DNA of 64,000 bases from Georgenia muralis (GCF_003814705.1 NZ_RKRA01000001.1:310001-374000), one strand, 5' to 3'. Counted from the stretch's first letter, positions 1-9,111 are shown. Numbers and translations: made by a program. The notes: generated by a model from the letters alone, not told the origin.

Positions 1-842
1 TGTCCCTCCTCGTCCTGGGCATCGCCTCGGTCATCGAGGCCGTGGTGCTGGTGGTCTTCCTCGGCCAGGCGATGCCCGTGCTCGACCCGGCCCTCCTCGA
101 GGGCAGTGCCACCGCGAGCGAGGCGCTGGGCGTCGGCCCGGGCAGCGTGCTCGGCCTCCTCGCGGCCGCCGTGGCCGTCTTCCTCGCCACGATCGTCCTC
201 ACCGGCCTGCTCATCATCTCCGTGAGCCAGTCCGTCCTCGGCCGGGTGGTGAGCATCGGTGAGGTCTGGACCCGAGCCAGAGGACGCCTCGGCGCCCTGG
301 TCGGGCTCACGCTGCTCATCGGTGTCGCCGCGACGATCGCGATCACGCTGGTCGTCGTGGTCTCCGCCCTGCTCATCGGCGGGCTGGCCACCGCCCTCGG
401 CGACAGCGCCGGCGTGCTCGTCCTCCTCGGCCTGCTGATCTTCGCCGCCGCGGTCGTCGCGACCGCCTGGCTGTCGATCAAGCTCGCGCTCGCCGCCCCC
501 GTCCTCGTGCTGGAGCGCGCCTCGGTGATGACGTCGCTGCGCCGCTCGTGGTCGCTGACCGCCGGGCACTTCTGGCGCATCTTCGGCTCCCTCGTGCTGT
601 CGTCGATCATCGTCTCGGTGATCTCCTACGCCCTCATGGTGGTGCCCACCCTCATCACCGCCCTGGTGGCGACGAGCCCCGACGCGATCGTCACCGCCAC
701 CGTCGTCACGACCGTCCTGTCGGTCCTCATCTCCGCCGCCACGACGCCGTTCCTCGCCGCCGTGCTGGCCCTGGTCTACATCGACGTGCGGATGCGCAAG
801 GAGGGCCTCGACGTCGAGCTGGCCCGCGCCGCGGGGGCATGA
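1..842 (+). CDS. Polytopic membrane protein, 5'-truncated by window edge
   Basis: The reading frame is open from the first bases of the window, so the true start lies upstream. A GTG at 42 is internal and only the first possible start inside the window. The visible part (about 280 residues) is almost entirely hydrophobic, with several membrane segments. Near residues 150-190 it has an amphipathic stretch, ALAAPVLVLERASVMTSLRRS, typical of the membrane domain found in actinobacterial glycerophosphodiester-phosphodiesterase-like (GPDPase_memb) proteins. No catalytic domain is visible. The stop overlaps the ATG of the next gene (ATGA at 839-842), so it is the promoter-proximal visible member of the DUF4129/DUF4350/MoxR/DUF58 operon. 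Its function is unknown; a membrane scaffold role is only a guess from the neighbours. Confidence 0.75.
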   Translation, partial: SLLVLGIASVIEAVVLVVFLGQAMPVLDPALLEGSATASEALGVGPGSVLGLLAAAVAVFLATIVLTGLLIISVSQSVLGRVVSIGEVWTRARGRLGALVGLTLLIGVAATIAITLVVVVSALLIGGLATALGDSAGVLVLLGLLIFAAAVVATAWLSIKLALAAPVLVLERASVMTSLRRSWSLTAGHFWRIFGSLVLSSIIVSVISYALMVVPTLITALVATSPDAIVTATVVTTVLSVLISAATTPFLAAVLALVYIDVRMRKEGLDVELARAAGA

Positions 843-1546
843 GCCCGGCGCCGGCCGTCCTCCTCCCCGTCGGCGTCCCGGTCCGGCCGGACGCCGAGGA
901 GGCACGCCGCTGGGCGCAGGAGGAGCTCGCGAAGGCGGCGTACTCCGACTCCCCCGGGCTCGTCGAGCGCTTCCTCGACTGGCTCGGCGGGATCCTGGGC
1001 CGCGTGGGTGACCTCGACACGCTCACCCCGCCCGAGGTCGTGCCGGTGCTGCTCGTGGTGGGCCTCGTCGTCGTGCTCGTGCTCGCCAGGGTCCTCGGCG
1101 GGCGGGTGCGCCGCGGCCGGGCGCGAGACGTCCCGGGCGGGACGGCGCTGTTCGACGACGACCGCAGCAGCGCCGACCTCCACGCCGCCGCCGACGCCGC
1201 GGCACGTCGCGGCGACCACGTCGCCGCCGTCCTGGACCGCTTCCGCGCGATCATCCGCCGACTGGACGAGCGCGGCGCCCTGGACGACCGCGCGGGCCTC
1301 ACCGCGCACGAGGCCGCAGCCCTGGCGGCCGGTGCGCTGCCGGACCTCGCCGGGCCGCTCGGCTGGGCGGGGCGCCTCTTCGACGACGTCCGGTACGGTC
1401 ACGCGTCGGCCGGTCCCGCGGAGGACGAGGCCATGCGCTCGCTCGCGGCGCGGGCCTCCGCCGTGCACCCGCTGGTGACCGCCGGAGCGGGCGCCGCTCC
1501 GCACGGCGCCGGCGCCGGCACGAGAACCGGTCCGGCGGCACCGTGA
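839..1546 (+). CDS. DUF4129 domain-containing membrane protein
   Basis: 235 aa, starting at the ATG that overlaps the previous stop by 4 bp. The N-terminal third (PDAEEARRWAQEELAKAAY) is a soluble helix. One strong membrane helix follows around residues 65-85, and the C-terminal half is the Ala/Arg-rich helical DUF4129 region, with an LTAHEAAALA motif near residue 160 and RLFDDVRYGH near 180. The family has no assigned enzymatic function but almost always sits next to MoxR and DUF58 genes, as here. It is translationally coupled to the next gene by a GTGA overlap. Family assignment rests on the combination of motif and context. Confidence 0.8.
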   Translation: MSPAPAVLLPVGVPVRPDAEEARRWAQEELAKAAYSDSPGLVERFLDWLGGILGRVGDLDTLTPPEVVPVLLVVGLVVVLVLARVLGGRVRRGRARDVPGGTALFDDDRSSADLHAAADAAARRGDHVAAVLDRFRAIIRRLDERGALDDRAGLTAHEAAALAAGALPDLAGPLGWAGRLFDDVRYGHASAGPAEDEAMRSLAARASAVHPLVTAGAGAAPHGAGAGTRTGPAAP

Positions 1547-2700
1547 GCGCAGCCACCGCCGCGCCGGCGGTCGAGCGCGGACCCACCTGGTGGTCGCGCA
1601 ACAGGTTCCCCGTGCTTGCCTCGCTCGCGTTCGCCGTCCTCATGCTCGCCGCCGTCGCGCTGACCGTCCGGAGCTCCGACCGGCCGCTCGCGCCGGACAA
1701 CCCTCGCCCGGACGGGGCGCAGGCCGCCGCCGAGATCCTGCGGCGCCAGGGGGTGGAGGTGCGGCCGGCCTCCTCGCTCGCCGACGTCGGCGCGCTCGCC
1801 GGACCGGGCTCGACCGTCCTCGTCGTCGACCCCGGCCTGCTCTCCGTCGACCAGCGCGCCGAGATCGTGGCCACCGGGGCCGACCTCGTCATCGCCGGCG
1901 ACCCCTTCACCGACCTCGAGGGGTTCGGCGTCCCGCTGCTCACCTCCGGTGCGGGGTCCGCAGACCCCGTCGACGCCGCCTGCGCCGATCCCGACGCCGT
2001 GGCCGCCGGGCGCGTCGGCTTCACCCGCGGCTCCGTCGGTCCCGCGGACGGCGGCACCGGCGGCGAGGCGGTGGTCTGCTTCCCCGTCGGCGACGGCGAC
2101 GGCGGGTACGCCGTCTGGTCGGACGGCGCGCGGACCGTCCGCTACCTCGCCGACGAGCGCCTCATGAGCAACGAGTTCCTCGCCGTCGAGGGCAACGCCG
2201 CCCTGACCCTGCGGGCGCTCGGCCGGCACGAGGTCCTCGTGTGGTTCCTGCCCGGCGCCGTCGACACCACGAGCACCGGGGCCTCGGTCCCCCTCGTGCC
2301 CCCGGCGGCCACCGCCGCCCTCACCGTCCTCGCCGCCGCCGCCCTCGTCCTGGCGCTCGCACACGGGCGGGCGCTCGGGCCCGTGGTCACCGAGGTCATG
2401 CCGGTGGTGGTCCGCTCCGCCGAGACGACCCGCGGCCGGGGCCGGCTCTACCGCCGCTCCGGCGCCCACGACCACGCGGCGGCGAGCCTGCGCGCCGGGA
2501 CCGCGGACCGGCTCGCCCGCACCCTCGGCCTGCCCCGGTCGGCGGGCCCCGACGCACTCCTCGGCGCCCTGGCACGCGCCACCGGCCGCCCCGACCCGGG
2601 CCTGCGGCAGCTGCTGTACGGCCCACCCCCCACCAGCGACGCCGCCCTCCTGGCGCTGTCCGCCGAGCTCGACGCCCTGGAAAGCGAGGTCCACCAGTGA
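1543..2700 (+). CDS. DUF4350 domain-containing membrane protein
   Basis: 385 aa with a GTG start overlapping the upstream TGA. A membrane anchor at about residues 23-43 is followed by an extracytoplasmic domain. That domain has the DUF4350 pattern: NPRPDGAQAAAEILRRQGVEV, then a Rossmann-like stretch (GSTVLVVDPGLLS). A second membrane helix lies near residue 260 (LVPPAATAALTVLAAAALVL), and the cytosolic tail contains YRRSGAHDHAAASLRAGTAD. The family is related to GATase-like domains lacking catalysis. The order DUF4129, DUF4350, MoxR, DUF58 is a recurring actinobacterial operon implicated in envelope or chaperone functions. No specific substrate can be inferred. Confidence 0.82.
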   Translation: MSAATAAPAVERGPTWWSRNRFPVLASLAFAVLMLAAVALTVRSSDRPLAPDNPRPDGAQAAAEILRRQGVEVRPASSLADVGALAGPGSTVLVVDPGLLSVDQRAEIVATGADLVIAGDPFTDLEGFGVPLLTSGAGSADPVDAACADPDAVAAGRVGFTRGSVGPADGGTGGEAVVCFPVGDGDGGYAVWSDGARTVRYLADERLMSNEFLAVEGNAALTLRALGRHEVLVWFLPGAVDTTSTGASVPLVPPAATAALTVLAAAALVLALAHGRALGPVVTEVMPVVVRSAETTRGRGRLYRRSGAHDHAAASLRAGTADRLARTLGLPRSAGPDALLGALARATGRPDPGLRQLLYGPPPTSDAALLALSAELDALESEVHQ

Positions 2701-3767
2701 CGACCCCTCCGTACGGCCCTGCGCCTGCGACCCCGGCCGCCCCCTCCGTCCCGGCCTCACCCCCGCCGGAGCCGCCGACCGCCGGGCCGGGCGCCCGCGC
2801 CCCGCACGCCCACGCCGGCTCGCAGGCGCGCGAGCGGCTCGGCGGCCTGCGCGCCGAGATCGGCAAGGCGGTCGTGGGGCAGGACCCGGCGGTCACCGGG
2901 CTGGTCATCGCCCTGCTGTGCGGCGGGCACGTCCTGCTCGAGGGCGTCCCCGGGGTGGCCAAGACGCTCCTCGTGCGGACCCTCGCGGCGAGCCTGGACC
3001 TGGGTACGAAGCGGATCCAGTTCACCCCCGACCTCATGCCCGGCGACGTCACCGGCTCGCTGGTCTACGACGCCCGCACCGCCGAGTTCTCCTTCCGGGA
3101 GGGCCCGGTCTTCACCAACCTCCTCCTCGCCGACGAGATCAACCGGACCCCGCCCAAGACCCAGGCCTCCCTCCTCGAGGCCATGGAGGAGCGCCAGGTC
3201 TCCGTCGACGGCGAGCCGCGGGCACTGCCGCAGCCCTTCATGGTCGTGGCCACGCAGAACCCGGTCGAGTACGAAGGCACCTACCCCCTCCCGGAGGCGC
3301 AGCTCGACCGCTTCCTCCTCAAGCTGGTCCTGCCGCTGCCCGAACGGGGGCACGAGGTGGAGGTCCTGCGCCGGCACGCCCACTCCTTCGACCCCCGCGA
3401 CCTCGCGAGGGCCGGCGTACGGGCCGTCGCCGGCCCGGGCGACATCGCCGCCGCCCGCGCCGAGGTCGGCCGCGTCGAGGTGGCACCCGAGGTGCTCGGC
3501 TACATCGTCGACCTCGTCCGGGCGACACGGACCTCGCCGTCGCTGTCCCTGGGCGTCTCCCCGCGCGGGGCGACGGCGCTGCTGGCGACGTCGCGGGCCT
3601 GGGCGTGGCTGAGCGGCCGGTCGTACGTCACCCCCGACGACGTCAAGGCGCTCGCGCACCCCACGCTGCGGCACCGGGTGCAGCTGCGGGCCGAGGCCGA
3701 GCTCGAGGGCGTCACCGCCGAGACCGTCCTGGACGGGGTCCTGGCCACGGTGCCGGTGCCACGCTGA
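2697..3767 (+). CDS. moxR: MoxR-family AAA+ ATPase
   Basis: 356 aa with a GTG start at 2697 inside a GTGA overlap. A Pro/Ala-rich N-terminal tail of about 42 residues precedes the AAA+ core. Walker A is GVPGVAKT (residues 83-90), Walker B LLLADE (142-147), followed by NRTPPKTQASLLEAMEE, a sensor-type ATQNPVEYEGTYPLPEAQ stretch and the C-terminal lid. MoxR ATPases act as chaperones that remodel partner proteins, usually together with a von Willebrand-A or DUF58 protein encoded downstream, which is exactly the arrangement here. Strong family call; the client is unknown. Confidence 0.93.
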   Translation: MTTPPYGPAPATPAAPSVPASPPPEPPTAGPGARAPHAHAGSQARERLGGLRAEIGKAVVGQDPAVTGLVIALLCGGHVLLEGVPGVAKTLLVRTLAASLDLGTKRIQFTPDLMPGDVTGSLVYDARTAEFSFREGPVFTNLLLADEINRTPPKTQASLLEAMEERQVSVDGEPRALPQPFMVVATQNPVEYEGTYPLPEAQLDRFLLKLVLPLPERGHEVEVLRRHAHSFDPRDLARAGVRAVAGPGDIAAARAEVGRVEVAPEVLGYIVDLVRATRTSPSLSLGVSPRGATALLATSRAWAWLSGRSYVTPDDVKALAHPTLRHRVQLRAEAELEGVTAETVLDGVLATVPVPR

Positions 3768-5056
3768 TGGTCCCCACGGCGCGCGCGGCCGTGGTCACCG
3801 CGCTCGGCGCCCTCCCCGCGGCGGTGTGGCCCACGACCACCACCGTCGGCCTCTGGGTGGGCCTGGTCGTGCTGGGGTGCGCCGTCGACACCGCGCTGGC
3901 GGCCTCCCCGCGGGCGGTGACCGTCGACCGGTCGGTCGGGACGTCGGTGCGGCTGGGAGAGGCGGCGACGTCGGTGGTGACCCTCACGAGCACCGGTAGC
4001 CGCCGCCTGCGCGGGGTCCTCCGCGACGCCTGGCCGCCCTCGGCGGGCGCCACGGCCGACCGGCACCGGCTCGACATCCCCGCCGGTCAGCGGCGCCGCG
4101 TGCGCACGGCCCTGCGCCCCACCCGGCGCGGGGACCGGCCGGCCGACCTCGTCACGGTCCGCACCGTCGGCCCCCTCGGTCTCGCCGGCCGGCAGGCCTC
4201 CCACCCGGCCCCCGCGACGCTGCGGGTGCTGCCGGCCTTCACCTCACGCCGTCACCTGCCCTCCCGCCTGGCGCGCCTGCGCGAGATGGACGGACGCACC
4301 GCCGTCCTGATCCGCGGCCAGGGGACGGAGTTCGACTCCCTGCGCGAGTACGTCATCGGCGACGACGTGCGGGCCATCGACTGGCGCGCCACCGCCCGCC
4401 GGGCCGACGTCGTCGTGCGCACGTGGCGGCCCGAGCGCGACCGCCGCGTCCTGCTCGTCCTGGACGTCGCCCGCCTGTCCGCGGCCCGGCTCGGCGAGGC
4501 GCCCCGCCTGGACGCCCAGATCGAGGCAGCCCTCCTGCTCGCCGCCCTCGCCTCACGGGCCGGCGACCGGGTCGACCTCGTCGCCGTCGACTCCGAGGTG
4601 CGCGCCCGGGTGGCCGGCGAGACCGGTCCGCGGCTCCTCGGCGCGCTGGCGTCGGCCCTGGCGCCGCTCGAGCCGTCCCTCGTCGAGACGAGCTGGACCC
4701 GCGTCACCCAGCTCGTGCGCGACCTGCCCCACCGCACGCTCGTCGTCCTCCTCACCGCCCTCGAGCCGACGGCCGTCGCGGCGGGCCTGCTGCCCGTGGC
4801 CGCCGCCCTGGCGCGGGACCACGCGGTGGTGCTGGCCTCCGCGTCGGACCCCGAGGTCGAGGCGCTGCGCCGGGACCGCTCCGACACCGACGCCGTCTTC
4901 GACGCCGCGGCCGCCGAGCGGGCAGAGCTCGAGCGCCGGGCGGCTGCGCTGCGGCTGCGCCGACGGGGCGTGGAGGTCGTCGAGGCCACCGCGGACGACC
5001 TCGCGCCCGCGCTGGCCGACACCTACCTCGCCCTCAAGGCGGCGGGCCGGCTGTGA
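3767..5056 (+). CDS. DUF58 domain-containing protein
   Basis: 429 aa; the ATG shares one base with the MoxR stop (TGATG). Two N-terminal membrane segments (residues about 1-45) are followed by a beta-rich region. The DUF58 signature follows at about residues 190-225: FDSLREYVIGDDVRAIDWRA, then a vWA-like segment RVLLVLDVARLSAARLG. The VLLVLD part resembles a MIDAS-type beginning but the full DxSxS is not evident. The family works with MoxR ATPases, probably as their membrane-linked client or adaptor. It closes the tightly coupled five-gene set; the next gene starts 16 bp later. Confidence 0.9.
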   Translation: MVPTARAAVVTALGALPAAVWPTTTTVGLWVGLVVLGCAVDTALAASPRAVTVDRSVGTSVRLGEAATSVVTLTSTGSRRLRGVLRDAWPPSAGATADRHRLDIPAGQRRRVRTALRPTRRGDRPADLVTVRTVGPLGLAGRQASHPAPATLRVLPAFTSRRHLPSRLARLREMDGRTAVLIRGQGTEFDSLREYVIGDDVRAIDWRATARRADVVVRTWRPERDRRVLLVLDVARLSAARLGEAPRLDAQIEAALLLAALASRAGDRVDLVAVDSEVRARVAGETGPRLLGALASALAPLEPSLVETSWTRVTQLVRDLPHRTLVVLLTALEPTAVAAGLLPVAAALARDHAVVLASASDPEVEALRRDRSDTDAVFDAAAAERAELERRAAALRLRRRGVEVVEATADDLAPALADTYLALKAAGRL

Positions 5057-5072
5057 GACGTAGGCTCGTCGG

Positions 5073-5450
5073 ATGAGCCCGGCGCAGGCCCCCCCGACGG
5101 CCCGGGTCGACGTGTGGCTGTGGTCGGTACGGCTCTTCCGCACCCGGTCCCTCGCGACGGCGGCGTGCAAGGCGGGGCACGTCCGCATCAACGGCGAGCG
5201 GGCCAAGCCCGCGGCACCCGTCGGCCCCGGGGACCGGGTGGTCGTGCGCGGCGGTGAGCGCGAGCGCGACGTCGAGGTCGTCCAGGTCCTGCTCAAGCGG
5301 GTCGGCGCGTCCGCGGCCGCCGCCGCCGTGGTCGACCACAGCCCCGCCCCGCTGCCGCGTGAGGTGTTCGCGGTCCCGCGACGCGAGCGGGGCGCCGGCC
5401 GGCCGACGAAGCGGGAGCGGCGCGACATCACCCGGCTGCGTGGCCACTGA
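5073..5450 (+). CDS. S4 RNA-binding domain protein (Hsp15-like)
   Basis: 125 aa. The S4 fold is clear from the start: VDVWLWSVRLFRTRSLATAA, then GHVRINGERAKPAAPVGPGD and RVVVRG. This matches the Hsp15/YrfH group, which binds rRNA on stalled, free 50S subunits in E. coli. A basic C-terminal tail (RPTKRERRDITRLRG) fits RNA binding. It lies 16 bp downstream of the DUF58 gene in the same direction and could be co-transcribed, although its function is unrelated. Length is usual for the family. Confidence 0.85.
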   Translation: MSPAQAPPTARVDVWLWSVRLFRTRSLATAACKAGHVRINGERAKPAAPVGPGDRVVVRGGERERDVEVVQVLLKRVGASAAAAAVVDHSPAPLPREVFAVPRRERGAGRPTKRERRDITRLRGH

Positions 5451-5582
5451 GGCCGGTGCGGCCGTCACCCGGCGCCGGGACGGAGGCGGGACGGCCCCAT
5501 CCCGCGTCGGCACGGCGCCGATCGTGACCCGAACGCAACGAAAGTCCCAGGTCACGTCCGTGACGAGGCGCCAGAATGAGGC

Positions 5583-6557
5583 ATGGACGCCGGCAGGCAG
5601 CTCGCCGACCGGGGATCCGGGAGGGACGTGGTGCGGGCCGTGCTCGCCACGGTCGCCGCCATGGCCCTGACCCTGGTCACAGTCGCGTGTCTGCCGGCCG
5701 ACGACCCGGACCCGGGGCCGTCGGGCACCACCACCGAGACCCCCTCCGGCCCGCGGACGACCGGCCCCGCCCCGGAGCCCACGCCCGCCACCACCGAGCC
5801 CGCGCCCGCCACGACCGCCCCGACCCCCGCTACGACGCAGCCCGCGCCCGCCACGACGCACCCCGCGCCCGCCACGACCGCCCCGGCCCCCGCCACCCCA
5901 CCCGCACCCGCGCTGGTGCCGGCCGCGTGGCGCGGCGCCGACATCGAGGTGCTCCCCGGCGCCGGGCCCGTGGTGGCGCTGACCTTCGACGGCGGGGCGT
6001 CCGACGCGGCCGTCGCGCCGATCCTCGCGACCCTGGACCGTTACGACGTCCCGGCGACGTTCTTCGTCACCGGTGCCTTCGCGCGCACCTACCCCGACGC
6101 CGTGCGGGCCATGGCGGCGGCCGGGCACCCGGTCGGCAACCACTCCGACACCCACCCCTCGTTCGCCGACTCGACGAACGAGGTCATCCGCGCCGAGCTG
6201 GCCGGGGCCGAGGCGGCCATCTCGGCGCTGACGGGACGGACCACCCGGCCGCTGTTCCGCTTCCCGTTCGGTGCGCGGACCGACCTCGACGTCGCCGTCG
6301 TCAACGGCGAGGGGTACGTGCCGTTCCGGTGGAGCACCGACACGCTCGGGTGGCAGGGCACGGAGGGTGGGATCACCGCCGACGTCGTCACCGACCGGGT
6401 GCTCGGCACCGCCCGGGACGGCCAGATCGTCCTCATGCACGTCGGGGCGAACCCCGACGACGGCACCACCCTCGACGCCGACGCGCTCCCGGCGGTCATC
6501 GAGGGGCTGCGCGCTCGCGGGTACGGCTTCGTCCACCTCGGCGGCGTGGTCCGCTGA
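5583..6557 (+). CDS. NodB-type polysaccharide deacetylase, predicted lipoprotein
   Basis: 324 aa. A hydrophobic N-terminus ends in a lipobox-like LVTVAC (Cys36), so it is probably a secreted lipoprotein. A Pro/Thr-rich linker with repeated PAPATT units (about residues 55-115) leads to a NodB domain. Its motifs are TFDGGASD (motif 1, about 133), GNHSDTHP (motif 2), RFPFGA (motif 3), DTLGWQGT (motif 4) and LMHVG (motif 5). The family removes N- or O-acetyl groups from peptidoglycan or other glycans in a metal-dependent way. Motif 1 reads TFDGG rather than the classical TFDDG; the metal-binding His pair is kept. It closely resembles the C-terminal domain of the deacetylase at 48198-49589. Confidence 0.88.
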   Translation: MDAGRQLADRGSGRDVVRAVLATVAAMALTLVTVACLPADDPDPGPSGTTTETPSGPRTTGPAPEPTPATTEPAPATTAPTPATTQPAPATTHPAPATTAPAPATPPAPALVPAAWRGADIEVLPGAGPVVALTFDGGASDAAVAPILATLDRYDVPATFFVTGAFARTYPDAVRAMAAAGHPVGNHSDTHPSFADSTNEVIRAELAGAEAAISALTGRTTRPLFRFPFGARTDLDVAVVNGEGYVPFRWSTDTLGWQGTEGGITADVVTDRVLGTARDGQIVLMHVGANPDDGTTLDADALPAVIEGLRARGYGFVHLGGVVR

Positions 6558-6561
6558 CCCC

Positions 6562-7557
6562 TCAGCCCGCCTCGGCGAGGGTGTGCCCGGCGAGGTCGTC
6601 GGCGAGGTCCCCGGTGTGCCCCTGCCGGACCGCGCGGCGGCCGAGCACGAGGGTGTAGGCCCAGTACGCGGCCAGGACGAGGGCGCCGACGGCGATCTTC
6701 AGCCCGGTCGGCAGCGGCGACGGCGTCACGAAGCCCTCGACGAGCCCGGACACGGCCAGGACCACCACGAGGCCCGTCGCGACGGTCACGAGCGCCCGGC
6801 CCTCCTGCGCCAGGGCCCGTGAGCGGCTGCGCCGGCCGGGCGCGAGCGCCGTCCAGAACAGCTTCAGCCCGGTGCCGCCGGCGATGAAGATCGCGGTGAG
6901 CTCCATGAGCCCGTGCGGGAGGATCAGCCCGAAGAACACCCCGAGGTCGCCGTGGACGGCCATGATGGCCCCGGCGTGACCCACCCCCACCGCGTTGGCG
7001 TAGAGCACGTAGAGCGGGAAGATTCCGGTGATGCCGAGCCCGATGACCTGCGCGGCGATCCAGGCGTTGTTCGTCCACACCTGCGCGGCGAAGTCCGGCG
7101 CGGGGTTGTCGGAGTAGTAGGCCTCGAACGCCTCCTGCGCGTACCTCTCGAGCTCCGCTGGGGTACCCAGCTGCGCCATGACGGCCGGGGTCCGGGCGGC
7201 CCAGGCGCCGACGACGACGGCGAGGCAGACCCACGCCACCATCACCGCCACCGTCCACCAGCGGACCCGGAAGAACGCCGCCGGCAGGGTCGTGGTGAAG
7301 AAGCGCCCCACGTCGGCGAGCCTGAGCTCGTGGGCGCCGGCGATCCGGGCCCGGGCCTGGCCCAGCAGGGTCGAGAGCCGGCCCACGAGGTACGGGTCCG
7401 GGGCCGAGGTCCGCAGCGCGGAGAGGTGACCGGCGGTGGCCTGGTAGAGGCGGACCAGCTCGTCGACCTCCTGGCCGGTCAGGCGCCGGCGGCGGCTGAG
7501 CTCCTCGAGCCGGCGCCACTGCGGCTCGTGCACCGCGGCGAAGGCATCGGTGTCCAC
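6562..7557 (-). CDS. SpoIIM-family membrane protein (stage II sporulation protein M-like)
   Basis: 331 aa from the GTG at 7557 (protein begins VDTDAFAAVHEPQW). Longer in-frame extensions upstream run into the divergent RDD gene and were not chosen. An N-terminal soluble helical part with RRRRLTGQEVDELVRLYQ and RLSTLLGQARARI precedes about five membrane helices. The LPHGLMELTAIFIAGGTGLK motif near residues 220-240 is diagnostic of the SpoIIM family. In actinobacteria, SpoIIM-like genes stand beside RDD genes in non-sporulating species, as here, so a sporulation role is not implied. It ends 4 bp after the convergent deacetylase stop. Confidence 0.85.
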   Translation of the reverse strand: MDTDAFAAVHEPQWRRLEELSRRRRLTGQEVDELVRLYQATAGHLSALRTSAPDPYLVGRLSTLLGQARARIAGAHELRLADVGRFFTTTLPAAFFRVRWWTVAVMVAWVCLAVVVGAWAARTPAVMAQLGTPAELERYAQEAFEAYYSDNPAPDFAAQVWTNNAWIAAQVIGLGITGIFPLYVLYANAVGVGHAGAIMAVHGDLGVFFGLILPHGLMELTAIFIAGGTGLKLFWTALAPGRRSRSRALAQEGRALVTVATGLVVVLAVSGLVEGFVTPSPLPTGLKIAVGALVLAAYWAYTLVLGRRAVRQGHTGDLADDLAGHTLAEAG

Positions 7558-7576
7558 GAGCGTTACCCTGCCACAC

Positions 7577-8446
7577 GTGAGCAGGACCACCGGGCCCCAG
7601 GCTGCGCTCGCCCGAGCCCGGCTCCAGGACGACCTCGTCGTCACCGGTGAGGCCGTGGCGCTCGACGTGCGCCCGGCGTCGGTGGGCGTGCGGATCCTCG
7701 CCGGCCTCGTGGACGCGCTCGTCTACGGCGGCGTCGCCGTCCTGCTCCTCGTCGCGGCCGGACGGGTGCTCACCGAGCTCAACCCCGCCCAGCTCGGCGT
7801 CGTCCAGGTGGCCACCTTCGCCGGGGTCCAGGTACTCGCCCCCACCGTCGTGGAGACCCTCTCCCGCGGCCGGTCCCTCGGCAGGCTGGCCGCCGGGACG
7901 TCGATCGTGCGCGACGACGGCGGTCCGGTGCGCCTGCGTCACGCCCTCGTCCGGGCGCTGGCCGGGGTGGGCGAGCTGTGGCTCACCGCGGGCTCCGTGG
8001 CCATCGTCGTCGCCGGCCTCAACCGCCGCGGGAAGCGCCTCGGCGACCTCCTCGCCGGCACCTACGCCGTCCGGGTCCGCGGCGGCCAGCGCCGTCCCGG
8101 GCCCCTGCACATGCCCCCCGAGCTCGCCGGCTGGGCGGTCGGTGCCGACATCCGCTCCCTGCCCGACGGCCTCGGCCTCGCGGCCCGGTCCTACCTCAGC
8201 CGGTCCGCCACGATGACGGCGGACGCCCGGGCCCGGATGGGGGCCGCGCTGGCGGCGGAGGTGGAGCCCTTCGTCGCCCCTCCGCCGCCGTGGGGCACCC
8301 CGCCCGAGCGCTTCCTCACTGCGGTCCTCGTCTCCCGCCGGGACCGGGAGCACGCCACCGGTGTGCGGGCGCGCGAGCGCGAGGTCGCGGAGTCCGCAGC
8401 GGTCGCCCGCCTGCCCCACGGGGTGCCCGACTCCCGCCGAGGCTGA
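7577..8446 (+). CDS. RDD family membrane protein
   Basis: 289 aa from the GTG at 7577, divergent from the SpoIIM-like gene with only 19 bp between start codons, so promoters must overlap the coding regions or transcripts be leaderless. The RDD signature appears as VGVRILAGLVDALVYGG (first helix, with the Arg and Asp of the family name), and SRGRSLGRLAAGTSIVRDDG precedes the later helix. About three membrane helices occupy residues 35-160. The remaining 130 residues form a soluble tail containing PPELAGWAVGADIRSLPDGL, common in actinobacterial members. Function is unknown; some RDD proteins are Na+(Li+)/H+ antiporters. Confidence 0.85.
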   Translation: MSRTTGPQAALARARLQDDLVVTGEAVALDVRPASVGVRILAGLVDALVYGGVAVLLLVAAGRVLTELNPAQLGVVQVATFAGVQVLAPTVVETLSRGRSLGRLAAGTSIVRDDGGPVRLRHALVRALAGVGELWLTAGSVAIVVAGLNRRGKRLGDLLAGTYAVRVRGGQRRPGPLHMPPELAGWAVGADIRSLPDGLGLAARSYLSRSATMTADARARMGAALAAEVEPFVAPPPPWGTPPERFLTAVLVSRRDREHATGVRAREREVAESAAVARLPHGVPDSRRG

Positions 8447-8468
8447 GCCGCACCGGCACGGCGCGGTG

Positions 8469-8984
8469 TCAGAACCTGACCTCCGGCGCGGGCACGACGG
8501 CGACGCCGTCCGCGGCGAGCTCCTCCTCCACCTCGCGGGACAGGACGGCGGCGGAGGCGTCGTCGTCGTGGGTGGCGTGCGCACCGCTGGCCAGGACCAC
8601 CGCGAAACCCGCCTGCAGCGCCGACCGGCTCGTGGCCCGGACGCAGAAGTCGGACTGCATCCCGGCCACGACGACGGTGCCGACGTCCTCCTCGCGCAGG
8701 CGCGCGGCGAGACCGGGGTTGGCCGCGAAGGCGTCGGAGACGTCCTTGCGCAGCACCACCTCGCCCTGCGCCGGGGCGACGGCCAGCTCCCACCCGGGGG
8801 TCCCGGGCTCGTCGGGGTACCCGCGCGGACCGTCGTTCTGGACGTGGACGACGACCGCGCCCGCGGCGCGGGCGGCGGCGAGGAGCCGGTCGACCGCCGT
8901 CCGGACGCTCTGCGCCGTGGGGACCGCACCGTCACCCTCGAGCATGTTGCGCTGGGCGCCGAGGACGAGCAGGGCACTTCTCAT
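8469..8984 (-). CDS. Isochorismatase-like cysteine hydrolase, catalytic Asp apparently missing
   Basis: 171 aa from the ATG at 8984 (MRSALLVLGAQRNML). The fold signature of the isochorismatase/nicotinamidase family is clear: a central VVLRKDVSDAF carries the catalytic Lys, and VVVAGMQSDFCVRATSRSAL the nucleophilic Cys. At the first beta strand, where family enzymes read LLVIDxQ, this protein has LLVLGAQ, so the triad Asp is replaced by Gly. Either it uses another residue, has altered activity, or is inactive. Its stop is 22 bp from the convergent RDD gene. Substrate unknown. Confidence 0.82.
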   Translation of the reverse strand: MRSALLVLGAQRNMLEGDGAVPTAQSVRTAVDRLLAAARAAGAVVVHVQNDGPRGYPDEPGTPGWELAVAPAQGEVVLRKDVSDAFAANPGLAARLREEDVGTVVVAGMQSDFCVRATSRSALQAGFAVVLASGAHATHDDDASAAVLSREVEEELAADGVAVVPAPEVRF

Positions 8985-9111
8985 GCAGCCAGTGTGCCGA
9001 CCCCGGGCCACGAGGGGAACGGACCTCGGTCGCGGCGTATCCTCGAGAGGTCACCTCCACGGCGGCGTCGCCGCGGCGGTGCTGCGACGACGCGCAGCGG
9101 GAGGGATCGGC

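Noticed and set aside
727-1504. Long minus-strand open frames opposite the DUF4129 gene (and similar ones throughout the window)
   Set aside because: They are low-complexity Arg/Ala/Pro translations, typical of shadows in GC-rich DNA, with no start signals or domains.
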